From Bacillota bacterium (GTDB lineage: Bacteria > Bacteroidota > Bacteroidia > Bacteroidales > Bacteroidaceae): a stretch of DNA of 64,000 nucleotides. Position numbers and translations under genes: made by a program. How positions within the stretch are numbered: the first letter of the stretch is position 1; each line of letters opens with the position of its first letter. The stretch is taken from NCBI GenBank assembly GCA_023664625.1, contig JAMPFD010000003.1:170384-234383 (forward strand). The letters run 5' to 3'. Positions 8,316 through 17,688 of the stretch are shown piece after piece. The notes beneath the pieces were generated by a model. The model made no database searches, was not told the DNA's origin, and saw only the letters and a list, made by a program, of their open reading frames with translations.

Positions 8316-10304
8316 CTATAGTGTGTACTGCGCTCCGAGCGAGACGCTTGGGATAATCTGCATCTTGCTGCCCGAGAGACTTATTGTCTGCATGCCCGCC
8401 ATCTTCATGTTCATAACGGCATGGAGCGAGGGCTCGAGGTATATTCCCCAGCTGCCGGAGAAATTATGGCTGAGCTTCACGCCTCCGGTGAACGTGAAAC
8501 AGGCCTTCACGGTATGGCGTGTGTTGCTCTTCACCTCATGGCCTTCGGGGAGATTCATGCCGTCCGGGGCCGTCACTTTGTCAGAAAGGCAGAACGTCGC
8601 GCCGGGACCGAAATAGAGTTCCGTGCCGAAACGCCGCGGCAGACGGCATCCGCCGAGCAGTCGGCAGACGTCAAGACTGTAGCCGGCGGTGGCGACAAGG
8701 AGTCCGTGGCGGCGGTTCATGAAGCCGTAGCGTGACCTGGAGACGAGCCTGTCGCCATCCATGTACTCCTCGAGATACGGCGAATCGGCGGCACGGGACA
8801 GCGAAAGCCAGTCCACGGAAAGGCGCACGGCGGAGATTTCCGTGAAGCGGTAGTGTCCGAAGGCTTTCATGCCGTAGGAGAGACTGCCGCCGGCATACGC
8901 CTTTCCCTGCATCATCATCACCGGCACCGTCAGTGAGAGACCGGCCGTGACAGGGACGGAAGATACGTCCCTCCCCTCTGGATGAACAGTGTGAGGACGG
9001 TACTTCATGCCGCGCGCCGTGGCTGTCAGGCCGACAAGCACCGAGGCGTTCCTGTCCCGGAGGCCGCTGTGGCGGTACTCGGAATAGCGCGGCTCGACGA
9101 AGAGCTGCAGGTCCCGGTCTATAGATGCGTACAGATGGGCACCGATGCTTGCGGACACAAACTTCTCACTCTTGGAACGGTTGAGCATTCCGCCGCCCAC
9201 ACCTCCGAGGAGATATGCCCCGAAAGGAGCGTCCCAGCTGAAACGCTTCGAGAAGCCGAAAGGGTTGATCATCGCGTCAAGCTGTGCGCCGCAGGACGTG
9301 ACATAGCTGTTGCGCCCATAGCCGCCGGACACTGTCTCCCGTGCCATTCTGTTGGAAGCCATGAACGCGGAAAGCTTCATGCCGACCACGGGCGAGAACC
9401 ATTTGCCCACAGCCCATGACATGCGGAGGCCCATTGTCTCCATGGCCGGGACGGACTTGATGCTGCCGCTCTTTCCCGAGAACACCGAGGGACCCATGGC
9501 AGCCTCCACGAACCATGGTGCGCGGAGAAGGCTGTCCCTGCGCTGCCGCGGAGCATAGTTATCGGAAAGGTAATGGGCTACGCTGAGGTTTATGCCGTAG
9601 AAGACATCATACTTGCGCCAGTTGTCCGTCGAATAGTCCATCTTGTCCATTGTCACACCTACGTAAGGTTCCGCCATGATACAGGCATAAGGGTTTGTAA
9701 CGACCTTGAACTGCAATCCTCCGTGCACCTCCGGGGAGATGCGCTTCGGCTGTCCCTTCAGCTTTGTGAGCATCATTCCGGCGCCGAGGAGCAGCGATGT
9801 CTCGAAACGCCGTGCAGGATTGTATCCTTTTGAATAGGCGGTGAGGTTGAAAAGATAGTCGGCCTTGCCTGCGAGGGAATGGAAACGCCGGCTGCCGGGT
9901 TTCTCCTTGCCAAGACCGGCGGTAAGGGACAGGCGCACGGTATGGAGCCTGCCGAAGGTTTTGGCAAGGCCTCCGTGGACGGTGGCGAGAGGGGCTGTCC
10001 TGTAATTGTCCGACTGTCCGGCGATTCCCATAAGGCCGATGCCCGCCTCAAGGTAAAGGTGGTCATACCATTTCCCCGTGAATTCCTCACCTTCCGGACG
10101 GTGGCGGGTCTCAAGAGAGTAGCCGAGAATGCTCTGTCCCGTTGCGGTGCGCCGCGGATTCCTTGCTACAGTGTCCGGACGGAAGTCCTCGTCCTCCGGG
10201 TCAGGGGCTATGGAATCCGGCATGGCGGCATAGGCGCATGCCAGTGTCTGCTGTGTCACGGAGGCGCAAAGTATAAGGAGCAGTATGGTGATTATTCTTT
10301 TCAT
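8316..10304 (-). CDS. Predicted outer-membrane beta-barrel protein
   Basis: This 662-residue protein has a signal peptide (MKRIITILLLILCASVTQQT) followed by many alternating amphipathic strands with aromatic girdles, for example DHLYLEAGIGLMGIAG and RLSVDWLSLSR, and ends in GAQYTL, as outer-membrane barrels do. The ATG overlaps the stop of the OmpA-like gene upstream by four bases (ATGA), showing translational coupling. Together with the OmpA-like, DUF3575-like and TPR proteins it probably forms one envelope complex. No named family is recognised with certainty. Confidence 0.7.
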   Translation of the reverse strand: MKRIITILLLILCASVTQQTLACAYAAMPDSIAPDPEDEDFRPDTVARNPRRTATGQSILGYSLETRHRPEGEEFTGKWYDHLYLEAGIGLMGIAGQSDNYRTAPLATVHGGLAKTFGRLHTVRLSLTAGLGKEKPGSRRFHSLAGKADYLFNLTAYSKGYNPARRFETSLLLGAGMMLTKLKGQPKRISPEVHGGLQFKVVTNPYACIMAEPYVGVTMDKMDYSTDNWRKYDVFYGINLSVAHYLSDNYAPRQRRDSLLRAPWFVEAAMGPSVFSGKSGSIKSVPAMETMGLRMSWAVGKWFSPVVGMKLSAFMASNRMARETVSGGYGRNSYVTSCGAQLDAMINPFGFSKRFSWDAPFGAYLLGGVGGGMLNRSKSEKFVSASIGAHLYASIDRDLQLFVEPRYSEYRHSGLRDRNASVLVGLTATARGMKYRPHTVHPEGRDVSSVPVTAGLSLTVPVMMMQGKAYAGGSLSYGMKAFGHYRFTEISAVRLSVDWLSLSRAADSPYLEEYMDGDRLVSRSRYGFMNRRHGLLVATAGYSLDVCRLLGGCRLPRRFGTELYFGPGATFCLSDKVTAPDGMNLPEGHEVKSNTRHTVKACFTFTGGVKLSHNFSGSWGIYLEPSLHAVMNMKMAGMQTISLSGSKMQIIPSVSLGAQYTL

Positions 10305-12796
10305 TCGCTCAAAATGTTATATTTTTCCACATTCGTTTCCGGTAAATCGGTGTCTTCGTCAAGGTCGTTGCCGCTCAGTTCCTCCTCATCGCCGCCGTCG
10401 GTCTTCTTTCCGAGGAAGTCGTCAAGCAGTTCCCTGTACCTCGGGATGTCACGCTTGCGGTACTTGTACTTCTCCCTGAGCGAGTCGCTCACCTGTCCTT
10501 CGGTGAAGTATGTGAGGCGAAGGCCTGGATCGATGGTGAAGCTTTTGTAGAAGAGGGCAAGGTAGAGCGGCACATAATCCTTGTCCGTCACGTTGCGTTC
10601 CGCCTCCCTGTCAGCCTCAAGGATGGCGAGGAGGTACCATTTCCTCGCATCACTGTCGTCCATTTCCATGACAAGTCTGCGGCATTCGGCATCACTCTTG
10701 TCCATGAACCGCCGGCCTTCGGTATAGAGGACGGCACGGTTGCCGGGCCGTGCGCCGAGGACATATTCCTCCGTCCGCCTGTATTCCTCCGCCTCTTCGG
10801 GAGAGAGCTTGCCGCCATAGTACTTCAGGAAGTTCTTCTTGAAGCCGGCATAGTTGCGCAAGGCAACGACTTCCCTGTCGGCAGACTCAGGGAACCAGAA
10901 TTTAAGGAGCCGTGAGGCAGAGTCCCGCTTCTCCAGCTGATAGTAGGCGAGGATATGGTTTATGAGAATCTGGCGGCGGTTTTTCTGTACCTTTTCGCGG
11001 GCTTCACGGTTGTTTCCCGTATAGGCTTCCGTGACGCGGCTGCTTGTCATGTCGACGAAAGGCATAAGAATCTCCGTGTCAGGATGGCCGTTCCGCAGTT
11101 GCAGCATTGCCATCCTGTTGGCGGCATACTGGGAGAATTTCAGCTTTTGCCAGTCGGGCTGTGAGGTCATGTGGCGGTAGGCGAGCACCGTGACGGTATC
11201 CTGCTCGGCAGAATCCTTTACGCAGGAGAAGAGATTCCAGTAGTCACCGTCGGAGAGCCTGACGGACTTGTCGCCGGCGAGGAGCTTATCCTTGTTGGCA
11301 TAGTAATAGGAGAGGAGCTCCTCAGAGTCCATGATGTGCATCTGCTCATATTTGTATATGCAGCGCATGGAGCGCATGTTCTCAAGTACAGGCTCTATGT
11401 CCGTGGCATAGAACGACAGTTTCCTGAGCATGGCGTCCGGCTGCCGGGTGCCTGTCCCAATGATTGCGCGTACGCTGTCGGCAAACTCTTTCTTGCCGGC
11501 CTTTGAAAGTTCACCGGCTACATCCTCCCAGGTACGGACCTCTGTCCTGAGCCCCTTGGTGACATCAGCCTTTCCCAGACCGCGCATGACAAGGTTCATG
11601 GCCGCCCTTCCGCGTTCCCTCGCGAGGCTTAGGTTCTTCTCGTAGCCGCCGTCGGGCGAGGCGTATGCCTCTATCTCCACACGCATCAGCTGGTCGCCGT
11701 AGTCCTTCATCTCCTTGACAAGCATTCCGAGACGCACGTCATTGAGGGAGTCGGCGGTCAGTTCTGCCTTTCCCACGACGAAGTTGAGTTTCAGATCACG
11801 CGGCACTGCCCTCATGGTCTCCTCCGCCTCTATGCGGTACTCCTCCAGAGGAAGGCCGGCAGCCACGCCGTCAAGGCTCAGGAACTTGAACATCTTGCGC
11901 TTGTTGCAGGAGCCTGCGGTGCTGAGATGCATGTATCTGTGGGTATAGTCCTCGACAAGTATGTCACAGCAAATCTTATAGTCTCTGTCAATATCCTTCT
12001 TACGGTAAATCAGTGTCGTGTCGACCCGGAACGGCACTCCGTCTCGCAACGGGCGTCCCGGGACGAAGCCGCGGGCTATGCCTTCCGGTTCGTTGACGGA
12101 GTAGCCGAAGTCCATGTGGCGGCTCTGCAGACGGTGGTATCTCACGCCTTCATAGACAAGGGGTGTCACATAGTCCGCGGTATCCTCCGTCTGACAGTCC
12201 ACGGCAACAGGCTGCACCATGACACGCGTGTTCTTTCCCGTAAGTCCCTCCGGGAGTTCGAAGGAAATATGGACAGACATGTTCACTCCGTCGTCGTCTG
12301 CATCGTCGGTGTCAAAAGGAATCCTGTCATGCTTGCGGTTACCTTCGACATTGACATTGTCCAGAGTATGCATGCCGTCCATCTTGAATTCCACGGTCTC
12401 GGCATACTCCGTCTTGCCTTCCTTTATCTCGAAGACGGCAAAAGCCTGTTCATTTACGTAGACGAGCACGGACTGTCCGGGATAGGCGCGCACACTGAAC
12501 GTGCCGTTGGCCTTGGCGTTCCTGAAGCGGACATTGTCCTTCAGGAGGGCCTCGTCATAGTTCGGGCCGCCGGGATAGCCGTCGGCATCCACCGCCTTCT
12601 GCAGGCGTTCCATGACGGAACGTGCCTTAGTGACGGTCTTGAATACGGCATAGGACGTAGGATATACTGCCGGCACGCCTTTCTTGCCATAGCGTCCCTG
12701 CACCTGAAAGCCGGCGGTCAGGCGTTCATCCTGTGCGCCGGCGGTTGCCGCGAGGCACAGCAGGAGGACGATGAGCGTATAGATTCTCTTATGCAT
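10301..12796 (-). CDS. OmpA-like periplasmic/outer-membrane protein with fimbria-accessory features
   Basis: The 831-residue product starts with a signal peptide (MHKRIYTLIVLLLCLAATAG). Around residues 345-405 it has an OmpA-like peptidoglycan-binding region, recognised by FVVGKAELTADS and VEIEAYASPDG followed by NLSLARERGRAA. The next segment (TWEDVAGEL ... LRKLSFYATDIEPVL) resembles the region that follows the OmpA-like part in proteins of Bacteroidales Mfa/Fim fimbrial operons. The C-terminal 300 residues are helical and charged, ending in an acidic tail. It is coupled to the barrel gene by an ATGA overlap and abuts the DUF3575-like gene. Role inferred: anchoring of a surface structure to peptidoglycan. 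Confidence 0.65.
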   Translation of the reverse strand: MHKRIYTLIVLLLCLAATAGAQDERLTAGFQVQGRYGKKGVPAVYPTSYAVFKTVTKARSVMERLQKAVDADGYPGGPNYDEALLKDNVRFRNAKANGTFSVRAYPGQSVLVYVNEQAFAVFEIKEGKTEYAETVEFKMDGMHTLDNVNVEGNRKHDRIPFDTDDADDDGVNMSVHISFELPEGLTGKNTRVMVQPVAVDCQTEDTADYVTPLVYEGVRYHRLQSRHMDFGYSVNEPEGIARGFVPGRPLRDGVPFRVDTTLIYRKKDIDRDYKICCDILVEDYTHRYMHLSTAGSCNKRKMFKFLSLDGVAAGLPLEEYRIEAEETMRAVPRDLKLNFVVGKAELTADSLNDVRLGMLVKEMKDYGDQLMRVEIEAYASPDGGYEKNLSLARERGRAAMNLVMRGLGKADVTKGLRTEVRTWEDVAGELSKAGKKEFADSVRAIIGTGTRQPDAMLRKLSFYATDIEPVLENMRSMRCIYKYEQMHIMDSEELLSYYYANKDKLLAGDKSVRLSDGDYWNLFSCVKDSAEQDTVTVLAYRHMTSQPDWQKLKFSQYAANRMAMLQLRNGHPDTEILMPFVDMTSSRVTEAYTGNNREAREKVQKNRRQILINHILAYYQLEKRDSASRLLKFWFPESADREVVALRNYAGFKKNFLKYYGGKLSPEEAEEYRRTEEYVLGARPGNRAVLYTEGRRFMDKSDAECRRLVMEMDDSDARKWYLLAILEADREAERNVTDKDYVPLYLALFYKSFTIDPGLRLTYFTEGQVSDSLREKYKYRKRDIPRYRELLDDFLGKKTDGGDEEELSGNDLDEDTDLPETNVEKYNILSE

Positions 12797-13336
12797 TTAG
12801 TCCAAGATATATGCTATGGAAACACCGATGCGTGTCGGGAGGAAATAGCTTCCCGTAGCGTTATGTGTGTTAATGTTCTCCGGAATTTCATCTTTGGCGT
12901 ACTCCTTCTGCTGATAGAAGAAGTTCTGCACGCCGGCATGGAGGTCAATGTTCCAGCGGCGGGAGAGGCTTATGACATATCCGAAGGTCACGCCTATGCC
13001 TGCTCCGTAGCCGTCATAGACCTTTTCGCTGCCTGTAATCCTATAGGTTCCGAAAGGGATGCATACGCCCACGAAATGGCGCGCCATGGTGCGGCGGGAG
13101 AGATAGTATCTCAGCTCCGGCTGTACGGCGACCATCTTCATGTCAGCTCCCCACGGTTTGTAGTTGCCCATGACGTTGAGGGACACGGAGGTGCTGTTGC
13201 CTGTGGCAAGCTCAAAGCCGAGGGAAGGTGTCTGGAGACCGTCCATGAGCAGGTCGGTACTGACGGCGAGGGTCTGCGCCCATGAGGCATGGGCGAAGAA
13301 GAGGGCGGAAATTATTGTAAATAGGTCTCTTCGCAT
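12797..13336 (-). CDS. DUF3575-like outer-membrane protein
   Basis: The ATG at 13336 gives a proper signal peptide (MRRDLFTIISALFFAHASWA), so longer upstream starts are rejected. The mature part of about 160 residues has the DUF3575 pattern: a barrel-like N-half, then FGYVISLSRRWNIDLHAGVQ and a final RIGVSIAYILD. DUF3575 proteins occur mainly in Bacteroidales fimbrial operons. It abuts the OmpA-like gene and follows a second DUF3575-like gene by about 120 bases; a paralogous pair at the head of the operon. Confidence 0.7.
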   Translation of the reverse strand: MRRDLFTIISALFFAHASWAQTLAVSTDLLMDGLQTPSLGFELATGNSTSVSLNVMGNYKPWGADMKMVAVQPELRYYLSRRTMARHFVGVCIPFGTYRITGSEKVYDGYGAGIGVTFGYVISLSRRWNIDLHAGVQNFFYQQKEYAKDEIPENINTHNATGSYFLPTRIGVSIAYILD

Positions 13337-13458
13337 TGTGGTAAATATGGAAGTATGGTTCTTTATCGTCTGTATCATTATAAAAGCTCCGGCGGGAGAT
13401 GCCGGCATTGTCCCTACGGGATGCATGCCGGGAATCCCAAGCCCAATCTCTCCGGAGG

Positions 13459-14502
13459 TCATTCCGTTGCGGAGGACGTGCGCTTTTTCCCTTTAAGAAG
13501 GCTCTTTCTCTGCTTTGCCTGAGCCTTGCGTTCCTTCCGCTGCTGCTTCTTGAGAAGGGAGAGTCTTTCCTTCATCAGCCTTGCATCGCTCTTCGCCGCC
13601 TCAGGGTCGGCCTTGGTTATTGAGTCGAGCTGCTGACGGTAGTATCCGCTGACGGTCCTGTACCTTTCCGCCGCCACGGAGTCACGGTAGGCTTTGGCAG
13701 CCCTTTCGTCACGGAGGCTGTCCACGGTGTAGGCATACTTAAGGTCGACATCGTAGCGGAAGCGGTACTTGCTGTAGCCTTCCTTCCTGCCGATACGGTA
13801 GACAAGGCCTGCACGCAGCTCATTGACAACGGGGCGGACGGTGAGGTCGCGCCACCCTACCGTGTTTCCTGTCGGCCGCAGCGTGTTATGCTCACGGTCA
13901 ACGGTGTAAGGTGTGTACCTGACCCATGCCAGGCCTGCGCTCACGCCGAGTTCGAGGTCTATGCTCCTGCCGTTGCGGAAACGGTAGAGGGGACGCTGGA
14001 TGCCATAGACGAAGCCGCCCATGACCGCCTGTCCCTCATAGCCCGTGGAGCCGGGGGCGAAGCGTACGGAGTACTTGGCATAGGATGCGAACAGACCGCG
14101 GTAGTAGGTCGTAAGGGGATGCTTCAGGCGGTGACGGCGCTGGGACATGAGCCTGTCAAGCATGCCGGTATGGGCTTTCACTCCCTCGCCGTCAATGAGA
14201 CGCGTGCGCCAGTAGTTGCGAAACTCCAGCTTTGTCTCGAAAATGTTGAACACACGGTTGGGCACAAACGTGTGGGAAGTGCTCCACTTATACCTGAAAT
14301 TGAGACCTACGGACCAGCGGTTCCAGTTCTTGTTGTTGGCAATGTCGTACTCGATGCCGACGTTCGGCACGAGAAGGAGCCAGTCGACGCCGTTGGTGCG
14401 GAAAGAGATACGCTCGGCAACCGTCAGTGTGTCCTGACGGCGGCTGTCGTCAGGAATCCATTGGGCGTAGGTTCTCATGCTCGCCGTACAAAGGCACAGC
14501 AT
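13459..14502 (-). CDS. DUF3575-like protein with long basic C-terminal tail; start uncertain
   Basis: The body (NGVDWLLLVPNVGIEYDI, then WSVGLNFRYKWS) fits the DUF3575 style, and the last 80 residues are strongly basic and helical (KKQQRKERKAQAKQRKS). From the ATG at 14502 the N-terminus MLCLCTASMRTYAQ is a signal peptide lacking its positive end. The frame stays open upstream to a stop near 14586, and the 18 codons before that ATG encode NIKKQTAIKRISRIFA-type residues that would complete a normal signal peptide, but no ATG, GTG or TTG is there. An ATT (14556) or ATA (14559) start is possible. This is the first gene of the operon. Confidence 0.65.
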   Translation of the reverse strand: MLCLCTASMRTYAQWIPDDSRRQDTLTVAERISFRTNGVDWLLLVPNVGIEYDIANNKNWNRWSVGLNFRYKWSTSHTFVPNRVFNIFETKLEFRNYWRTRLIDGEGVKAHTGMLDRLMSQRRHRLKHPLTTYYRGLFASYAKYSVRFAPGSTGYEGQAVMGGFVYGIQRPLYRFRNGRSIDLELGVSAGLAWVRYTPYTVDREHNTLRPTGNTVGWRDLTVRPVVNELRAGLVYRIGRKEGYSKYRFRYDVDLKYAYTVDSLRDERAAKAYRDSVAAERYRTVSGYYRQQLDSITKADPEAAKSDARLMKERLSLLKKQQRKERKAQAKQRKSLLKGKKRTSSATE

Positions 14503-14595
14503 GGCGAATATGCGACTAATACGTTTGATAGCTGTTTGTTTTTTGATGTTGTTAATTATGATTTCCTTTATAATTCTCTACTTCCTCTTGGGGTA

Positions 14596-14603
14596 CAAAA
14601 TTA
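14596..14603 (-). promoter_or_regulatory. Promoter -7 box of the envelope operon
   Basis: TAATTTTG on the minus strand matches the Bacteroidota -7 consensus TAnnTTTG. Transcription from it would begin shortly after, leaving a leader that contains the upstream ATT/ATA candidate start codons of the first gene. Confidence 0.55.
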
Positions 14604-14856
14604 TAAAAAGATACTTAAGTGTAAAATGTTCCATTGTAAAATGTCCGCTGTTTTAACATATTTTTAGAGGATTGATACCCTGAAGGATGTAAAAATGACA
14701 ATTCATCGGTTTTCATGTCACAAAGAAGGTGTCACATTCCGCCGGACGGATGGTGACACGCCATACTTGCAGGAAATACCATGTAACGCATAAACCAAAA
14801 ACTCGCAGCCCACGGCCTAAAACCGATGATCCGAAGCCCCGAAGCCACATGACCGT

Positions 14857-14940
14857 AAAACCGTTACCTTTCACATAGCCAAAGGTTACCTTTTGAACGG
14901 TCAAGGGTTACCTTTCACATGACGAAAGGTAACCCTTGGC
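14857..14940. repeat. Four-unit 22-bp array, copy B
   Basis: Unit positions 14859, 14881, 14903 and 14925 give an exact 22-bp pitch. Units read AACCGTTACC, AAAGGTTACC, AAGGGTTACC and AAAGGTAACC, with CACATGACG-like bases between. A CA-rich degenerate arm (about 14780-14858) abuts it. It lies in the 477-bp gap between the envelope operon and the GH28 gene, about 250 bases upstream of the operon promoter; the gap has no other feature. Confidence 0.8.
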
Positions 14941-14979
14941 AAAGCAGTGTGGTTATTGACGGCATGCACTCCGTGGCGG

Positions 14980-16311
14980 TCACTTTATGACAAGGTTCCT
15001 GGTCACGGTATTGGTTATGAGGCCGGCATCGAAAGCGTGGCGTTGGTCGGTGACGTCACAGTCGGTGAAGGAGAAGTCACGCAGGGAATATTTGTCGGAC
15101 GTCCCTACGTCAAAGAAGTTCTTGCAGCTGACGGTGATGTTGCGGATGTCTATGTCGTGGCATTCGGAGAGCGGCATGTCCTTGCGCTCCTCCGGCTTGT
15201 AGAACTGCCGCCACGGGCGTATGACGAGGAAAGAGCCACAGGTCCCGGCAACGTTCTCGACACGTATGCGCTCATAGTGCTGCGGAGTGTCCGGGCGCAT
15301 CTTGAGCCACAGGAAGCGGTTGGCATCATTGAAGGTGATGTTCCGGACAATGATGTTCCGGACATGTATGGCTTCCGAACCGACGGTAAGGCATCCGTGT
15401 ACCACGCCGTAGCGGCAGTCCTCCACCATGACGTTGCAGACCGGGCCGTTGTCAGGATTCTTGTCAGCCCATGTGCCCTTGCCGCCTTTCAGCACAACGG
15501 CATCGTCATTGACCTGCATGTAGCATCCCGAGATGAGGACATCATGGCAGGCATCGAGGTCTATGGCGTCAGATGACGGTGCTCCGTGCTCCTCCGTGTC
15601 CCCCGGAGGGACGATTCCTTTCACGGGAGCTTCAATGTGGCAGTCGAGATAGCGCACATGATGGCTGCGGTAGAGGTGGTTTGTCCAGAAAGGAGAGTTG
15701 ACGAGACGGATGTCCTGTACGGTGACATTGCTGCTGTTGGAGATATAGACAAGGCGCGGACGCATGGCTTCGAGGTTGGTGCACTGAGGATTATACATGC
15801 GGCGGTACCAGAATTCCTCCCAATAGTCATGGCCGTTGCCGTCAATGGTTCCATGGCCTGAGATGACGAAGCCGTCAATGCTGTCGGCGTTGACGAGCGC
15901 TGCAAAATAGTTGAGCGTCTGTCCTTCCATGCGTGTCCTGAGGAGGCGGAAGTCGCGGATGCGGTCGGAGCCTTTCAGCTTGCCATGGACAAGAAGGTGG
16001 GTTCCCTGGCGGAAGAACAGCGAACCGGAGAGGAATGTCCCTTCCGGTATGACTACAACGCCGCCGCCTTCATCGGCGCAGCGGTCGATGACTGCCTGTA
16101 TTCGGGAGGTCTGGATTACAGTCGAGTCGTTCTTGACACCGTAGTCGGTGATGACATACTGTCTTCCGAGGGTGTCAACGGCCACTTTGCGCTTGTCACT
16201 GAACCAGGAGGCAATCTTTGTTCCGTCAGGCCATATGCCGCCGGTGTTCTTCTTCGCGGCATTTGAGGATAGGGAGATAACGAAAAGCAGAAGGGTCAGG
16301 ATGGGTTTCAT
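14980..16311 (-). CDS. Polygalacturonase, glycoside hydrolase family 28
   Basis: The 443-residue protein has a signal peptide (MKPILTLLLFVISLSSNA) and a right-handed beta-helix. GH28 catalytic motifs appear in order: SSDAIDLD (about 245, the NTD-type site), NDDAVVLK (about 266, the paired Asp), a VHGCLTVGSE segment (about 303, GHG site) and WLKMRPD (about 334, RIK-type site). It would hydrolyse alpha-1,4-galacturonic bonds of pectin in the periplasm or at the surface. It has no lipobox or sorting tail. It sits at the 3' end of the pectin/sugar-acid block, separated from the DUF4230 gene by an element-rich gap. Confidence 0.85.
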   Translation of the reverse strand: MKPILTLLLFVISLSSNAAKKNTGGIWPDGTKIASWFSDKRKVAVDTLGRQYVITDYGVKNDSTVIQTSRIQAVIDRCADEGGGVVVIPEGTFLSGSLFFRQGTHLLVHGKLKGSDRIRDFRLLRTRMEGQTLNYFAALVNADSIDGFVISGHGTIDGNGHDYWEEFWYRRMYNPQCTNLEAMRPRLVYISNSSNVTVQDIRLVNSPFWTNHLYRSHHVRYLDCHIEAPVKGIVPPGDTEEHGAPSSDAIDLDACHDVLISGCYMQVNDDAVVLKGGKGTWADKNPDNGPVCNVMVEDCRYGVVHGCLTVGSEAIHVRNIIVRNITFNDANRFLWLKMRPDTPQHYERIRVENVAGTCGSFLVIRPWRQFYKPEERKDMPLSECHDIDIRNITVSCKNFFDVGTSDKYSLRDFSFTDCDVTDQRHAFDAGLITNTVTRNLVIK

Positions 16312-16545
16312 TGGTGTGGGATTTTACGGTATATGGGGTGGCAGGTTATACGGTTTTGGGTATTTACGGTTGCAGGCCGCAGGTTTTGGGGCATACGGGA
16401 ATGGGGGGGGGTACGGTTGTGGGACCATGAGTCTTTGGAGCATGCTGTCATCGGGTGCGGTTATACGGTCATAGGGGTGTAAGATATGTGGTGTGAGTAC
16501 TGTTATGGCTGCTGATATGCTCAGACATACTCCCGTACTACCGTG
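16312..16545. repeat. GT-rich degenerate arm, partner of a CA-rich arm beyond the inserted element
   Basis: Words such as GGTTATACGGTTTTGGG and TACGGTTGTGGG recur throughout. The complementary CA-rich arm (ACAACCGTAAAGCCCCATAACC) lies at about 16870-16945, on the far side of a MITE-like insertion. The two arms together make a long imperfect inverted repeat. Confidence 0.55.
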
Positions 16546-16552
16546 ACACCTT

Positions 16553-16845
16553 ATAGGCAACTGATGAAAATTATTTTATAAATAACTATTGATGATTATT
16601 TTATAATATAATGTTTTCTCACTAAAACTTGTTCTTTTTTGTCAGTTAGTGCACTCGCTTGCTGACGCTACGCGCACTGTCCCTTGCCACGGCATGGCTG
16701 AAATAAGTTTCGTTCTGCCCGTATGGCTTGTCGGGAAAGTTGTCACTCAGTCACAATGCACGCATTGCTCCTTCGGTTCCGTACACTAACCGCATGAAAA
16801 ACAACTGCGTCTTTAGTATAAACTAATTTCCGACAGTTACTTAAT
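16553..16845. mobile_element. MITE-like non-coding element, about 290 bp
   Basis: The ends are inverted: left GCAACTGATGAAAATTATTT, with a second nested copy at 16581, and right CGACAGTTACTTAA. The core (about 16645-16800, with GCACTCGCTTGCTGACGCTA) is nearly identical, in reverse orientation, to the core of the element at 37475-37896; I count about four mismatches over about 190 bp. No transposase gene is encoded, so it would be moved in trans. It splits a GT/CA arm pair. Confidence 0.7.
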
Positions 16846-16940
16846 TGAATGTTTGCTTGCTAATACTGATTCACCACAGTTGCCCGACCCAAGCCCCACG
16901 ACTTACAACCGTAAAGCCCCATAACCCTGAGCCGCACCAG

Positions 16941-17624
16941 CTACTCCTTTTTTCTCACGAGCTGGCGCAAGGAGAAATCTTCACGGTAGGCTATTTCTAT
17001 CTTCGAGAAACCGAGAGCACGGAGCTGCGGAATGAGGAGTTCCGTGGCGGAGACCTTGGCAGTCTCTATGACAGCCTGCTGGGCAGAGTCGGGAAGTTCC
17101 GTCCATGCACTTTCCTTTGCCTGCCGGACCATTTCCTGGTACTGTTCGTAGGTAAGTCCCTTGCCAAGAAGCTGCTTCTTCTGAGACTCATTGTCGTGGT
17201 CTACGGTGACAGACGTCTCCACAATCACGGGGTCAGGAAGTATGATGCGGATTGTCTCACCGTCAGTGCGCACATTACGCTCGTCGACACGGCCGAGGTC
17301 GATATATGCCTTATAGGTCACGGTGACAGGAATTTTTGCCTCTGTCTTGCCGAGCGGCAGACTGACTGTCTTGTCTATGCCGAGAGCGTTCAGCGAGAGT
17401 TTGTTCTGCGAGGTGTAGGTCATGGTCTTGCTGCTTTTGGCCTCGGCAGTGTAGAGACGCGAGTGCTGACGGACGGTCTCTATGACGGTCTCGGGAGTGA
17501 CGGCGGCCGGCTGTACCTTCCCTTCCGTACCGATGCCGCTGCATGCCTTCAGACTGAGAATCAGCATCAGGAGAAAGACTATGGCTGTAAGGATGAGATA
17601 GACTGTAAGTTCCTTGGATTTCAT
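16941..17624 (-). CDS. DUF4230-family membrane-anchored protein
   Basis: A single N-terminal membrane segment (VYLILTAIVFLLMLILSL) is followed by a soluble domain of about 190 residues containing ETVRQHSRLYTAEAK and ETSVTVDHDN, which fits DUF4230. The family has no known biochemical role. It is 65 bases downstream of the DUF1537 kinase gene on the same strand and may be co-transcribed, but nothing links it to sugar-acid metabolism beyond position. Confidence 0.65.
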   Translation of the reverse strand: MKSKELTVYLILTAIVFLLMLILSLKACSGIGTEGKVQPAAVTPETVIETVRQHSRLYTAEAKSSKTMTYTSQNKLSLNALGIDKTVSLPLGKTEAKIPVTVTYKAYIDLGRVDERNVRTDGETIRIILPDPVIVETSVTVDHDNESQKKQLLGKGLTYEQYQEMVRQAKESAWTELPDSAQQAVIETAKVSATELLIPQLRALGFSKIEIAYREDFSLRQLVRKKE

Positions 17625-17688
17625 GTCGTGGAAACTTTTGGATTAATGATTTCAATTTCAGTATCGGCAGTATAGGCAAGACCGGACT

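Noticed and set aside
11927..13285. Long plus-strand open frame (452 codons) opposite the OmpA-like and DUF3575-like genes
   Set aside because: It spans the junction of two coupled minus-strand genes and shows only antisense-type composition.
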